Below are positions 49,422-57,926 of a stretch of DNA of 64,000 bases, piece after piece (the first letter of the stretch is position 1; each line of letters opens with the position of its first letter). Source of the DNA: Pseudarthrobacter sulfonivorans (GTDB lineage Bacteria > Actinomycetota > Actinomycetes > Actinomycetales > Micrococcaceae); assembly GCF_014712225.1 (NCBI RefSeq), contig NZ_JACXBW010000001.1, positions 248,001-312,000 on the forward strand. Reading direction: 5' to 3'. Both the position numbers and the translations under genes were made by a program. A model generated the notes under the pieces. That model was not told the DNA's origin and ran no database searches. It was given only the letters and a program-made list of their open reading frames with translations.

Positions 49422-50924
49422 CTACAGGTCCGCGAGCACCGATCCCGGGTTCTCCATGCAATCGGCCACGAACCGGAGGAACCCGGCCGCGGTGCCGCCG
49501 TCGCACACGCGGTGATCGAAGGTGAGCGTCAGTTCGGTGACCTTGCGGACCGCCAGCTCACCGTTCACCACCCACGGCTTGTCCATGATGCGCCCGACGC
49601 CGAGGATCGCCACCTCGGGGTGGTTGATGATGGCCGCGGACCCGTCCACGCCGAACACGCCGTAGTTGTTCAGCGTGAAGCTGCCGCTGCCCAGCTGCTC
49701 CGGGGTCCCCTTTCCCTCGCGCACGACGGCGGTGAGCCGGCGGATCTCCGCGTCCAGTTCGCGGGCGCTGAGTTTGTCCGCGTTGCGGATCGAAGGCACC
49801 GTCAGTCCGCGGTCCGTCTGGGCCGCGAAGCCGAGGTTGATGCCGTCGAAGGCCACGATCTCCTGGCCGCCGTCGGCGGTGGTCTCGATGCGGGTGTTCA
49901 GCTCGGGGAATCGTTTTAACCCGGCTGTGACAAAACGTGCGATGAAGGCGAGAAGGCCCGGGGCACCGTGATCGGACTTCTTGAGCCCGGCCCGAAGCTC
50001 CACCAGGGCGGTCGCGTCAACGTCAACCCAGACGGTGGCCTCCGGAATCTCCTGCCGGCTGCGGGTCATGTTCGCGGCAACAACCTTGCGGACACCCTTG
50101 ACGGGGGTCCGGGAGGAAATGCCCAGGCCAGTGCGGGCGTCCGTTCCATCCTCGGCTGCGGTCCCCGCCCGCGGCGGCACAATCACAGGCTTGGGCTCAG
50201 CCACAGGGCTCGCCTCAACCTCGGGACTGCTGATGGCCGCCTCAACATCCCGGCGCATGATCAGGCCGCTGTCGCCCGAACCGTGGAGGTCTCCCAGATC
50301 CACGCCGTGTTCCCGGGCCATCCGCCGCACGAGCGGTGAAATGACGGCGCCCAATCTCCCGGGCACCCGCGTGCGGAGCAGCGAGAGGTCAACATCCGGT
50401 GTTTCGGCGGGCTCGGCTTCGGCAGGTTCAGCCACCGAAAAAGACCTGCGCGGGGCCCGGGTGCGGCGCACCTGGCCGCTGCCGCCGGGAGTCCCGTAGC
50501 CGATCAGCACATTGCCGGACCCGGCCTTCTCTTCCTCACGGTAAGCGTTCGCCGCAACCTCAGCCGGCGCGGATGATGCCGCCCCGGGAGTGGCATCGGG
50601 CCTGTCGGAGCCGGACGGCATGCTGCTTGCAGCATTGCCGTCCGGCGAAGGGGCGGGGGCGGCATCATCCGTGCTGGCCACCCGAGCCACGGAGATCAAA
50701 GGCTTCCCCACGTCCAGCGTCTGCCCGGGCTCACCGTGGAGCTGAGCGACGGTCCCGGCATAGGGCGACGGCACTTCCACCACGGACTTGGCCGTCTCCA
50801 CCTCGGCGATCGGCTGGTCAACGCGGATCTCATCGCCCACGGCCACCAGCCAGTTGATGAGTTCGGCTTCGGTGAGGCCTTCGCCGAGGTCGGGCAGCAT
50901 GAATACTTGCAGTGCAGGGGTCAT
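49422..50924 (-). CDS. dihydrolipoamide acyltransferase (E2) of a branched-chain 2-oxo acid dehydrogenase-type complex
   Basis: A 500-residue E2 subunit. Lipoyl domain 1-80 with the modified lysine in [11 protein letters not shown] (Lys46), a long Ala/Pro/Ser linker, a peripheral subunit-binding domain ([20 protein letters not shown]), and the catalytic acyltransferase domain ending in [19 protein letters not shown], where His and Asp of HxxxD(G) are present. It transfers the acyl group from E1-bound TPP to CoA. Start ATG 50924 lies 3 nt after the E1beta stop. Its 3' end touches the island boundary. Confidence 0.92.
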   Translation of the reverse strand: MTPALQVFMLPDLGEGLTEAELINWLVAVGDEIRVDQPIAEVETAKSVVEVPSPYAGTVAQLHGEPGQTLDVGKPLISVARVASTDDAAPAPSPDGNAASSMPSGSDRPDATPGAASSAPAEVAANAYREEEKAGSGNVLIGYGTPGGSGQVRRTRAPRRSFSVAEPAEAEPAETPDVDLSLLRTRVPGRLGAVISPLVRRMAREHGVDLGDLHGSGDSGLIMRRDVEAAISSPEVEASPVAEPKPVIVPPRAGTAAEDGTDARTGLGISSRTPVKGVRKVVAANMTRSRQEIPEATVWVDVDATALVELRAGLKKSDHGAPGLLAFIARFVTAGLKRFPELNTRIETTADGGQEIVAFDGINLGFAAQTDRGLTVPSIRNADKLSARELDAEIRRLTAVVREGKGTPEQLGSGSFTLNNYGVFGVDGSAAIINHPEVAILGVGRIMDKPWVVNGELAVRKVTELTLTFDHRVCDGGTAAGFLRFVADCMENPGSVLADL

Positions 50925-50927
50925 CGG

Positions 50928-52040
50928 TCAGTCTTCCCACTGGAGGTTGTCAACGGCGTCGAGGATGCGGTCCACGCCGGGCAGGTAGTAGTGCTCGAGC
51001 TTCGGCGCCGGGTAGGGGACGTCGAAACCGGTGACGCGGCGGATCGGCGCGGCGAGATGGTGGAAGCAGCGTTCCTGGACCCGCGCCACGATCTCGGAGG
51101 ACACGGACGCGAACCCGTGCGCTTCGGCGATCACCACGGCCCGGCCGGTCTTGCGGACGGACGCGCACACGGTCTCGTCGTCGAACGGGACGATGGAGCG
51201 CACGTCGATGACTTCCAGCGAGCGGCCCTCCTCCGCTGCGGCGGCAGCCGCGGCGAGCGCCGTGGGCACGGACGGCCCGTAGGCGATGAGCGTTGCGTCA
51301 GTGCCGGAACGCGCGACGGCGGCGCGGCCTTCCGAGGACGTGCCCACCTTGCGATTCGCAGAGTGAGCAGAACGGAGATCCTCGAGGTCCACCATGTCCT
51401 TGGACCAGTACAGCTTCTTGGGCTCCATGAACATGACGGGATCGTCCGAGTCGATGGCCTCCCGCAGCATCCGGTAGGAATCGGCCACGGTGGCGGGCGT
51501 GAACACCTTCAGGCCGGCGGTGTGGGCGTAGTACGACTCGGAGGAGTCGCAGTGGTGCTCCACTCCCCCGATCCCGCCGGCGTACGGAACCCGGATCACC
51601 ATGGGCAGCTTCAGGGCGCCCTTGGTGCGGTTGTGCATCTTGGCCACGTGGCTGACGATCTGCTGGAACGCCGGGTAGGCGAAGGCATCGAACTGCATCT
51701 CCACCACCGGGCGCATCCCGTTCATGGCCATCCCCACAGCCATGCCCACAATGCCCGACTCGGCCAGGGGCGTGTCGAAGCAGCGCTGCTCGCCGAACGT
51801 GCGGGTGAGCCCGTCCGTGATGCGGAAGACCCCGCCCAGCTGGCCCACGTCCTCGCCGAAGACCAGGACGGAGGGGTCGGCGTGCATGGCGTCAGCCAGG
51901 GCCGTATTGAGGGCCTTGGCCATGGTGACGGACTGCGGACCCGAAGCCTCGGCCGCGGAAGCGGCGGAGGCGGCGGCCCGGGCCGTGGCTGCGCTGACGT
52001 TGCCGTTCGCCTCTGAGGACGTGGTCACTGTCGGGCTCAT
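50928..52040 (-). CDS. 2-oxo acid dehydrogenase E1 component, beta subunit
   Basis: A 370-residue transketolase-like subunit. Seen: MAKALNTALADAMHADPSVL, FGEDVGQLGGVFRIT, CFDTPLAESGIVGMAVGMAM and the YWSKDMVDL region; C-terminal VPYPAPKLEHYYLPGVDRI is typical of BCKDH/PDH E1beta. An unusual Ala/Ser-rich N-terminal extension of about 37 residues precedes the domain. Starts with an ATGA overlap on E1alpha, giving fixed stoichiometry. Confidence 0.92.
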   Translation of the reverse strand: MSPTVTTSSEANGNVSAATARAAASAASAAEASGPQSVTMAKALNTALADAMHADPSVLVFGEDVGQLGGVFRITDGLTRTFGEQRCFDTPLAESGIVGMAVGMAMNGMRPVVEMQFDAFAYPAFQQIVSHVAKMHNRTKGALKLPMVIRVPYAGGIGGVEHHCDSSESYYAHTAGLKVFTPATVADSYRMLREAIDSDDPVMFMEPKKLYWSKDMVDLEDLRSAHSANRKVGTSSEGRAAVARSGTDATLIAYGPSVPTALAAAAAAAEEGRSLEVIDVRSIVPFDDETVCASVRKTGRAVVIAEAHGFASVSSEIVARVQERCFHHLAAPIRRVTGFDVPYPAPKLEHYYLPGVDRILDAVDNLQWED

Positions 52041-53278
52041 TTCGAGGCCTCCCCGGAGGATGCGTCGCGGGCAAGTTCGTCAGCCAGCATGGCGGCCTGC
52101 TCCTTCAGTTGGGGTGTGGGTTCGGAGAACACATGCCGGAAGAGCTCCTGCGGGTCCACCGGAACATCCTCACCCAGCCCCTCACGAAGCTGAGTGGCAA
52201 CTGCTTCCGCGTGCGCGGCAATCCGCGAGTCGCCGTCGTCGTCCAGCAGTCCACGGCCGGTGAGGTACGTCCGCATCCGGGCCACCGGATCCTTCGCCAG
52301 CCACTCGGCAACTTCACTGTCCTGCCGGTAGCGGGTGGCGTCGTCGGCGTTGGTGTGCGCCTGCATCCGGTAGGTGTTCGCCTCCACCAGGAGCGGGCCC
52401 GAGCCGCCCCGCGCGAGCGCAACGGCCCGGTCCAGCACGGCAAGGAGGGCCACCACGTCGTTGCCGTCCACGCGTTCGCCGGCCATGCCGTAGCCCACAG
52501 CCTTGTGCGCCAGGGAAGGGGCCACGGACTGGTGCGCCAGCGGAACGGAGATGGCGTACTTGTTGTTCTGGACGAAGAAGATGACCGGCAGGTGGAAGAC
52601 GGCGGCGAAGTTCAGGGCTTCGTGGAAGTCGCCTTCGCTGGTGGCGCCGTCGCCGCACATCGCCATGACCACCGTGTCCTCGCCGCGGAGCTTGGCCGCG
52701 TGCGCCACCCCGACGGCGTGCAGCAGCTGCGTGGTCAGCGGCGTGCACTGGATGCCCACTTTGTGCTTGGCGGGATCGTAGCCGCTGTGCCAGTCGCCGC
52801 GGAAGATGGTCATGGTCTGCACGGGATCAACCCCGCGCGTCATGACCGCCACGGCGTCCCGGTAGGTGGGGAACAGCCAGTCGCCCTCGGCAAGGCAGAG
52901 CGCCGCGGCCACCTGGCAGGCTTCCTGCCCGTGGCTGGACGGGTACACGGCCATGCGCCCCTGCCGGACGAGTGCCGAGTTCTGGTCGTTGACGCGGCGT
53001 CCGACGACGAGCTGCTCGTACGCTGCCAGCAGTTCCTCATCGCCGGGCAACGGGTACTCGTGGCCGGGTTCGGTGCCCTGCTCGCCTTCGGCCAGGAGCC
53101 GTCCCTCCGGGTCCACCATCTGGATCTGGTGCCGGGCAGGGAGCATGTAGTCCTCAACCGTGATGCCGAACTTGCGCACGGCTTCGGTCACGGCATTTTC
53201 GGCCGGGCGGGGCTGGGCCTGGTCCGGCGCAGAGCCGGGCGCAGAGCCCGGGGCAGTGTGGTCCGCGGAGATCGTCAT
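52037..53278 (-). CDS. 2-oxo acid dehydrogenase E1 component, alpha subunit
   Basis: A 413-residue TPP-dependent subunit. The TPP motif GDGATSEGDFHEALNFAAVF with FFVQNNKYAI is intact; YRMQAHTNADDATRYR contains the phosphorylation-loop region of the family. It decarboxylates branched-chain 2-oxo acids from Val, Leu and Ile (or pyruvate) to acyl-lipoyl. First gene of the three-gene operon; ATG 53278 with AAGGA. Divergent from an Lrp-type regulator, which points to branched-chain amino acid control. Confidence 0.92.
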   Translation of the reverse strand: MTISADHTAPGSAPGSAPDQAQPRPAENAVTEAVRKFGITVEDYMLPARHQIQMVDPEGRLLAEGEQGTEPGHEYPLPGDEELLAAYEQLVVGRRVNDQNSALVRQGRMAVYPSSHGQEACQVAAALCLAEGDWLFPTYRDAVAVMTRGVDPVQTMTIFRGDWHSGYDPAKHKVGIQCTPLTTQLLHAVGVAHAAKLRGEDTVVMAMCGDGATSEGDFHEALNFAAVFHLPVIFFVQNNKYAISVPLAHQSVAPSLAHKAVGYGMAGERVDGNDVVALLAVLDRAVALARGGSGPLLVEANTYRMQAHTNADDATRYRQDSEVAEWLAKDPVARMRTYLTGRGLLDDDGDSRIAAHAEAVATQLREGLGEDVPVDPQELFRHVFSEPTPQLKEQAAMLADELARDASSGEASK

Positions 53279-53429
53279 TGGTCAGTCCTTCTGTAGCCAC
53301 TATTCCTTCCCAGTATTGACCTAACAGATGTTTCGTATCCAGACCTGAGGAGAATCGTGGAGAAGTCAGAACGGGATGGCTATTCTGGAAGACGAATCGT
53401 AAGCACGGGCAGCACTACGGCAGGGAGCT

Positions 53430-53903
53430 GTGGACATATTGGCAGGCACACCAGACCAGGCCGAACCGGCGCCGCTGGACGACGTGGACCGCCACATCAT
53501 CGCCGAGCTGACCCGCGACGGCCGGATGTCCGTCACCCAGGTGGCGCAGAACGTCCACATCTCCAGGGCCCATGCGTACACCCGCATCGCGCGGCTCACC
53601 AGCGACGGGGTGCTGACCAAGTTCACCGCCCTGGTGGACCCCATCAAGGCGGGGCTCAAGTCCTCCGCCTACGTCACCCTCAAAGTGAGCCAGCACTCCT
53701 GGCGCGAACTGCGCGAAGAGCTCAAAGCCATCCCGGAGGTCCACCACATCGCCCTGGTGGGCGGGGACTTCGACGTCATCCTGCTGGTGCGCGCCATCGA
53801 CAACACCGACCTCCGCCGGGTGATCTTCGACCAGCTGCAGTCCATGCCGGGCGTCCTGGACACGCAGACGTTCCTGGTGTTTGAAGACGTGGATACGCGC
53901 TGA
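53430..53903 (+). CDS. Lrp/AsnC-family regulator, probable controller of the dehydrogenase operon
   Basis: A 157-residue regulator. HTH: MSVTQVAQNVHISRAHAYTR; ligand-binding RAM/AsnC domain: AYVTLKVSQHSWRELREEL, VHHIALVGGDFDVILLV, MPGVLDTQTFLVFED. GTG at 53430, GGGAG immediately upstream. Divergent from E1alpha across 150 bp, as with BkdR in other bacteria, so local activation by Leu/Val is likely. Confidence 0.88.
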   Translation: MDILAGTPDQAEPAPLDDVDRHIIAELTRDGRMSVTQVAQNVHISRAHAYTRIARLTSDGVLTKFTALVDPIKAGLKSSAYVTLKVSQHSWRELREELKAIPEVHHIALVGGDFDVILLVRAIDNTDLRRVIFDQLQSMPGVLDTQTFLVFEDVDTR

Positions 53904-53968
53904 GGTCCGGCGAAGTCCAGGTCCCGTAAACCGGGGCCCTGACCACGGGTCTCCGGGCCGAAAATACA

Positions 53969-53984
53969 GTACCTACTACTCGCG
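53969..53984 (+). promoter_or_regulatory. 16-bp direct repeat, copy 1
   Basis: GTACCTACTACTCGCG; matches GTAGCCACTACTCGTG at 54059 in 13 of 16 positions, 90 bp apart. Candidate activator sites for the TasA/SipW operon. Confidence 0.45.
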
Positions 53985-54058
53985 CCTCCTAACCCCGGGT
54001 CCGGGCATGGCGCCGGATGGTTGAGACTTGCACCGGGTAGCCTGGCGTTTTGAATCAG

Positions 54059-54074
54059 GTAGCCACTACTCGTG
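54059..54074 (+). promoter_or_regulatory. 16-bp direct repeat, copy 2
   Basis: GTAGCCACTACTCGTG. A related string GTAGCCACTATTCC lies at 53293 just upstream of E1alpha, so the motif may belong to a wider regulon. Confidence 0.45.
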
Positions 54075-54423
54075 AACTGGGTCAGCGCGCCGCTTAGCGT
54101 GGACATCGGGCCGGCGGTGGTGGTGCGGACCAAGACCGTTCGTACTGCCTCCCAGCACCCGCCGGCCCTCCTAAAGCTGCCCCCAGGGCTAAATTCCCGC
54201 GTGAATCACCGCGGGGGCGCGCCGCATGGTCCGGACAGGTGATCCGGGCCACAATATCGCCTTGAGCTGGGACGATACCAATCTTGAGTGAGTCTTGAGC
54301 CGATGCGGGGGCGCTCCTTGAGGGTGGGTCGGAAGAGTGGTTCCGGTCAGTCCGAGAGAGGTTCTGACCCACACACTTCGGCCGGCCCACAGGGCGGTCC
54401 ACACGCAAAAAGGGAACAGTCAC

Positions 54424-55035
54424 ATGGGCATCAGCATGAAAACCACCTCCGGCAAAATCCTCGCCTCCGTCGCACTGGTCGGCACCGCGGCAGCCGTCGC
54501 CGGCATGGGCACCTACGGTGCGTTCACCTCCACCACCACCGCCAGCCAGGCCGTCACCGCCGGAAACGTCACCATCGCCCTGGCCGACGCCGGCGCCACC
54601 AATACGCTCAATGTCCCCGTCGCCGATGTCCTGCCCGGGGACAAGGTCGAGCGGCTCGCAACCCTGCTCAACACCGGCACCTCGAACCTGAACAACGTCA
54701 CCCTGAACACGGCAGCGACCGGCACTCTGTCCGCGCTGACCACCGATCCGACCGACGGCCTGCAGCTGACCATCGAGAACTGCTCCAGCCCCTGGGCCGG
54801 CACCGCCGGCGCCTACACCTGCGCCGGGACCAAGACCACCGTGCTGGCCAGCGGCCCGGTCATCACCGGCACCGCGAAGACCCTCACCCTGCCGGCGGCA
54901 CTGACCGCCGGGGCTGCGGACAACCTGAAGGTCATCACCACCCTGCCGGCCACCGCAGGCAACGCTTTCCAGAAACTGACCAGCACCGTCGGGTTCACCT
55001 TCACCGCCACCCAGCGCACCGCAACCACCAAATAG
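54424..55035 (+). CDS. TasA/camelysin-like SipW-dependent secreted protein
   Basis: A 203-residue exported protein. The signal peptide KTTSGKILASVALVGTAAAV runs into GMGTYGAFTSTTTASQAVTA, the SipW-type cleavage context (AFTS...ASQ) also found in TasA fibre proteins of Bacillus. The mature part is a beta sandwich (NVTIALADAGATNTLNVPVA, VLPGDKVERLATLLNTGTS) with two cysteines. Probably forms or decorates surface fibres. First gene of a four-gene operon; AAAGGGA before ATG 54424. Confidence 0.78.
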   Translation: MGISMKTTSGKILASVALVGTAAAVAGMGTYGAFTSTTTASQAVTAGNVTIALADAGATNTLNVPVADVLPGDKVERLATLLNTGTSNLNNVTLNTAATGTLSALTTDPTDGLQLTIENCSSPWAGTAGAYTCAGTKTTVLASGPVITGTAKTLTLPAALTAGAADNLKVITTLPATAGNAFQKLTSTVGFTFTATQRTATTK

Positions 55036-55073
55036 CCCCACCGCCAGCCGTAACCCCGGAACGAGGACCCTCC

Positions 55074-55724
55074 ATGACCGCCATTGATTTCGCCCATGCC
55101 ACCCACACGGGTAGTACCAGGGCACTTCACGACCTGGCGGGTCCTCGCACCAACGAAGGCAGGGCAGCACGGATCATTGGCCGGTCGGTCTCGATCCTGA
55201 CCACCACGCTGATGGTGCTGGCCATGCTGACGTTCCTGGCCATGGCCATCGGCCCGCGTCTGATGGGCTACCAGACCCTGACCATGCTGACCGGATCCAT
55301 GGCCCCGCTGATCAACCCGGGCGACGTCGTGGTCACGGTGCCCGTCCCGGCACGGGAAATCAATGTCGGGGACATCATCACCTACCACATCCCCGTCGAG
55401 GACCAGAGGGTTGAAACCCACCGCGTCACCGAGGTGACCACCAACCCGGACAGCACCATCGCAGTCCAGACCAAAGGGGATGCGAACAACGGCGTCGACC
55501 CCTGGACCGCGACCATCACCGGAACCACCGTGGACCGGCACGTGGCCACCATCCCCCACCTCGGCACCATCATCAGGACCGCGCGAGAACCCCTCGTGAT
55601 GAACATCCTCATGTACGGGGCACCGACCATCCTGGTCATCGGCATGCTCGCCAGCATCTGGGGCAAGAAACCCGAACAGAAGGACAAGGACAGGACCGTG
55701 TCAGAGGTGGAAAGTCTTGCCTGA
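55074..55724 (+). CDS. SipW-type signal peptidase I
   Basis: A 216-residue membrane protease. Helix SILTTTLMVLAMLTFLAMAI, then the catalytic serine in MLTGSMAPLINPGDVVV, and the second motif VETHRVTEV, where His replaces the Lys of ordinary bacterial signal peptidases; this Ser-His form is the ER/archaeal/SipW type. A second helix near the C-terminus (NILMYGAPTILVIGMLASIW). It should process the TasA-like neighbour and the last gene of the operon. Confidence 0.87.
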   Translation: MTAIDFAHATHTGSTRALHDLAGPRTNEGRAARIIGRSVSILTTTLMVLAMLTFLAMAIGPRLMGYQTLTMLTGSMAPLINPGDVVVTVPVPAREINVGDIITYHIPVEDQRVETHRVTEVTTNPDSTIAVQTKGDANNGVDPWTATITGTTVDRHVATIPHLGTIIRTAREPLVMNILMYGAPTILVIGMLASIWGKKPEQKDKDRTVSEVESLA

Positions 55725-56139
55725 ACGGCACCGGAGCGTGCTTCACTTCGACCGGATCCGCGACCTCGCCGCCCAGCTGGAAAGCCGGGCCGACGCCCTG
55801 AAATTCCTCGAAATCTACCTGCAGATGCTGCCCGGCCGCTTGCAGCGCATCCTCAACGGAATCCACGATGGCGACAAAGGAGCGATCCACGACGCCGTGC
55901 TCAGCCTGAAAGTCGCCTCAGCCATGACCGGGGCACTGGAGATTGAGAGTACCTGCATCAGGTTGCAGTCTCATGTGGAGGCTGCACGCTTCAACCATGC
56001 ACGTGTCCAATCGCTCGCACTTTCCCGCAGCGTTTCCCGGCTATACGGGGCGGCGCAGGCAGTGCTGCACCACGCACAAGCCACGCTGGAAACCATGCCG
56101 ATCGCGGACAGTGGATACGGGACTTCCGTTGCGGCTTAA
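55717..56139 (+). CDS. HPt-like helical protein lacking the phospho-histidine
   Basis: A 140-residue four-helix protein with HPt layout: LKFLEIYLQMLPGRLQRILN, GDKGAIHDAVLSLKVASAMT, GALEIESTCIRLQSHVEAAR. The usual HxLKG signature reads L-S-L-K-V here, so the accepting histidine and the glycine are gone. Either a phosphorylation-independent binder or a decayed domain kept for structure. TTG start at 55717 behind GAGGTGG, overlapping the SipW stop by 8 nt, so it is made together with the peptidase. Confidence 0.65.
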   Translation: MPERHRSVLHFDRIRDLAAQLESRADALKFLEIYLQMLPGRLQRILNGIHDGDKGAIHDAVLSLKVASAMTGALEIESTCIRLQSHVEAARFNHARVQSLALSRSVSRLYGAAQAVLHHAQATLETMPIADSGYGTSVAA

Positions 56140-56617
56140 TGGAGCGGATGGCACTCCTGACGTGCGGCGCAGAACCATCCCGTGGCGCAAGTGTGTCAGC
56201 GTTATCCTTGCCCTGTTCATCCTGACATCCGTTCCGATAGCCGCGCACGCCGCCTTCACCTCCTCAGCCCAAGCCTCACAGCGTGTTACCGCGGGAAGCA
56301 TGACGCCTCCGGCCTCAGCTGCGGTGAGCATGAAGTGTGACGCTTGGTTCATCCCAATCTTCGTCAAGCCCAGAATCACCGTCACCTCCTACTCGTCCGT
56401 CACACGCGCAAACTACTACGACATCAAGCTGTTTGATCCCTCCGGTGATCTCCAGCGCACCGCAGATCTGAGCACCGCGGCAGGCAGGTCATACGTCGCG
56501 GATCAATACCAATGGCCTGGTACGTGGAAGTATGAAATCCGCGCACACTACAAAGTCCCGGGAAGCACTAACATCTGGTCCAGCGAACCCCTCACGGGGA
56601 CTCTGAATTGCTCCTGA
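56129..56617 (+). CDS. second secreted protein of the SipW operon
   Basis: About 162 residues. Signal peptide PWRKCVSVILALFILTSVPI, then AAHAAFTSSAQASQRVTAGS, clearly like the AFTS...ASQAVTAG context of the TasA-like protein, so probably a second SipW substrate. The mature part is short and beta-rich (PRITVTSYSSVTRANYYDIK, WKYEIRAHYKVPGSTNIWSS) with two cysteines. Start uncertain: TTG 56129 (GGGA upstream), GTG 56111 or GTG 56162. Overlaps the HPt-like gene. Confidence 0.62.
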   Translation: MRLNGADGTPDVRRRTIPWRKCVSVILALFILTSVPIAAHAAFTSSAQASQRVTAGSMTPPASAAVSMKCDAWFIPIFVKPRITVTSYSSVTRANYYDIKLFDPSGDLQRTADLSTAAGRSYVADQYQWPGTWKYEIRAHYKVPGSTNIWSSEPLTGTLNCS

Positions 56618-56639
56618 CCTCAGCGGTACGAACGGTCCC

Positions 56640-57845
56640 CTAATGACTCGCGGCGGGCTCCAGTTCCCGGGCGCGCTCCGGAACGGAACGGACGACGTCG
56701 GGCTCTAACCTTTTGGAGGCCCAGCGGCGGATGGGGCGCTCCACAAAGCGGAACGACAGCCAGGCCATCAGCACGGTCAGCGCTGCCGCGAGCGGGACGC
56801 GGAACCAGAGTGACGGGACGAGGGGTATCAGCAGGAGGTAGACGGGCAGGTGCCAGAGGTAGGCGGCGTAGGAGAGGTCGCGGCCGGGGTTGGCGAGCCA
56901 GGGGTGGCTCAGGATCCGTGAGGCCAGGCCGGCCGGGCGGAGGACGAGCGAGCCGATGACCAGTCCGGCGAGGAGTGCCAGGGCGGTGGGACCGCCCGTC
57001 CAGAAGACATCGAACCATGCGCCGGGCGTGTTCGGCTCGTTGAGTACGAACACGGCAGCCGCCAGGGCGAGCCCTGCCAGCGGACCGGCCCAGCGTGCAG
57101 CGGCCTGCAGGGATGTGTGGACCCGGGAGCCCGGGCTGACCGATGCGAACACCAGGGCCAGGGTGCACCCCAGCAGCAGCTGGTCGGCCCGGGTATCCGG
57201 CCCGTTGTAGAGCCGGGCCAGCGGCGCCCCGTCCATCACCAGGAGGAACCGTGAAACCAGGAATCCGGCCGCCAGGACGGCGGTCAGCCAGGCGACGGTG
57301 CGGACCATCCAGAACCGCAGCATGACCAAAAGGAGCAGCGGCCAGACCAGGTAGAACTGCTCCTCGACGGCCAGGGTCCAGGTAGGGCTCAGCGCGTTGC
57401 CGCCCGTGGAGGCACCGAACATCCCGAAGTTGGACAGGTTCATCACGTAGGCGGCCGCCGGGATGGAGTTGGCGGCCTGGCCGCCCCACCCGGACAGCGG
57501 AAAGATCAGCCCGCCAAGAACCACCACGGCGCAGACCGCCAGCAGCGCGGGCCAGAGCCGGGCCAGCCGCTTGGCGTAGAAGACGCCCAGCCGCAGCCGG
57601 CCCGTGGCCCGGTACTCCTTCATGATCAGGAGGGTGATCACGAAGCCGCTGAGCGTGAAGAACACGTCCACGCCGATCGATCCGCCGGGGACGAGTTCCG
57701 TCACGGTATGGAAGAGGAAGACGCCAATGACCGCGATGGTGCGCAGACCATCCAGGGCATGTTTCCGTCCGGAGATCAGCCCGTTTCCGGGCGCAACCGG
57801 ACGTTCCGTCACTGTCGGGGTTCCGCTACTTGACCAAGAATTCAC
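56640..57845 (-). CDS. OafA/YrhL-type membrane acyltransferase
   Basis: A 401-residue integral acyltransferase (acyltransferase family 3) with about ten helices. HALDGLRTIAVIGVFLFHTV carries the catalytic His region of the family, GVDVFFTLSGFVITLLI and RLARLWPALLAV follow, and SPTWTLAVEEQFYLVWPLLL is the second signature. Such enzymes O-acetylate or succinylate wall polysaccharides. Start GTG 57845. It could modify the same surface polymer as the pyruvyl transferase. Confidence 0.88.
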   Translation of the reverse strand: MNSWSSSGTPTVTERPVAPGNGLISGRKHALDGLRTIAVIGVFLFHTVTELVPGGSIGVDVFFTLSGFVITLLIMKEYRATGRLRLGVFYAKRLARLWPALLAVCAVVVLGGLIFPLSGWGGQAANSIPAAAYVMNLSNFGMFGASTGGNALSPTWTLAVEEQFYLVWPLLLLVMLRFWMVRTVAWLTAVLAAGFLVSRFLLVMDGAPLARLYNGPDTRADQLLLGCTLALVFASVSPGSRVHTSLQAAARWAGPLAGLALAAAVFVLNEPNTPGAWFDVFWTGGPTALALLAGLVIGSLVLRPAGLASRILSHPWLANPGRDLSYAAYLWHLPVYLLLIPLVPSLWFRVPLAAALTVLMAWLSFRFVERPIRRWASKRLEPDVVRSVPERARELEPAASH

Positions 57846-57926
57846 CCATCCAGACTACATAACGTTTCTATAACTACGCCAAGTGCAGGCTGGGTAAGAC
57901 CTGACCGTGAAGCCGGCCCCGGGGAG

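Larger units (their letters stand above)
53904..54423. other. 520-bp regulatory region before the TasA/SipW operon
   Basis: No gene I can support. Contains two direct repeats listed separately and an unusually long gap for this genome, so the operon likely has a complex promoter or long leader. A long minus-strand frame here (54094-55170) is a shadow of the TasA-like gene. Confidence 0.5.

Noticed and set aside
54094..55170. 358-codon Gly/Arg-rich minus-strand frame
   Set aside because: Antisense of the TasA-like gene; composition is that of a shadow frame.
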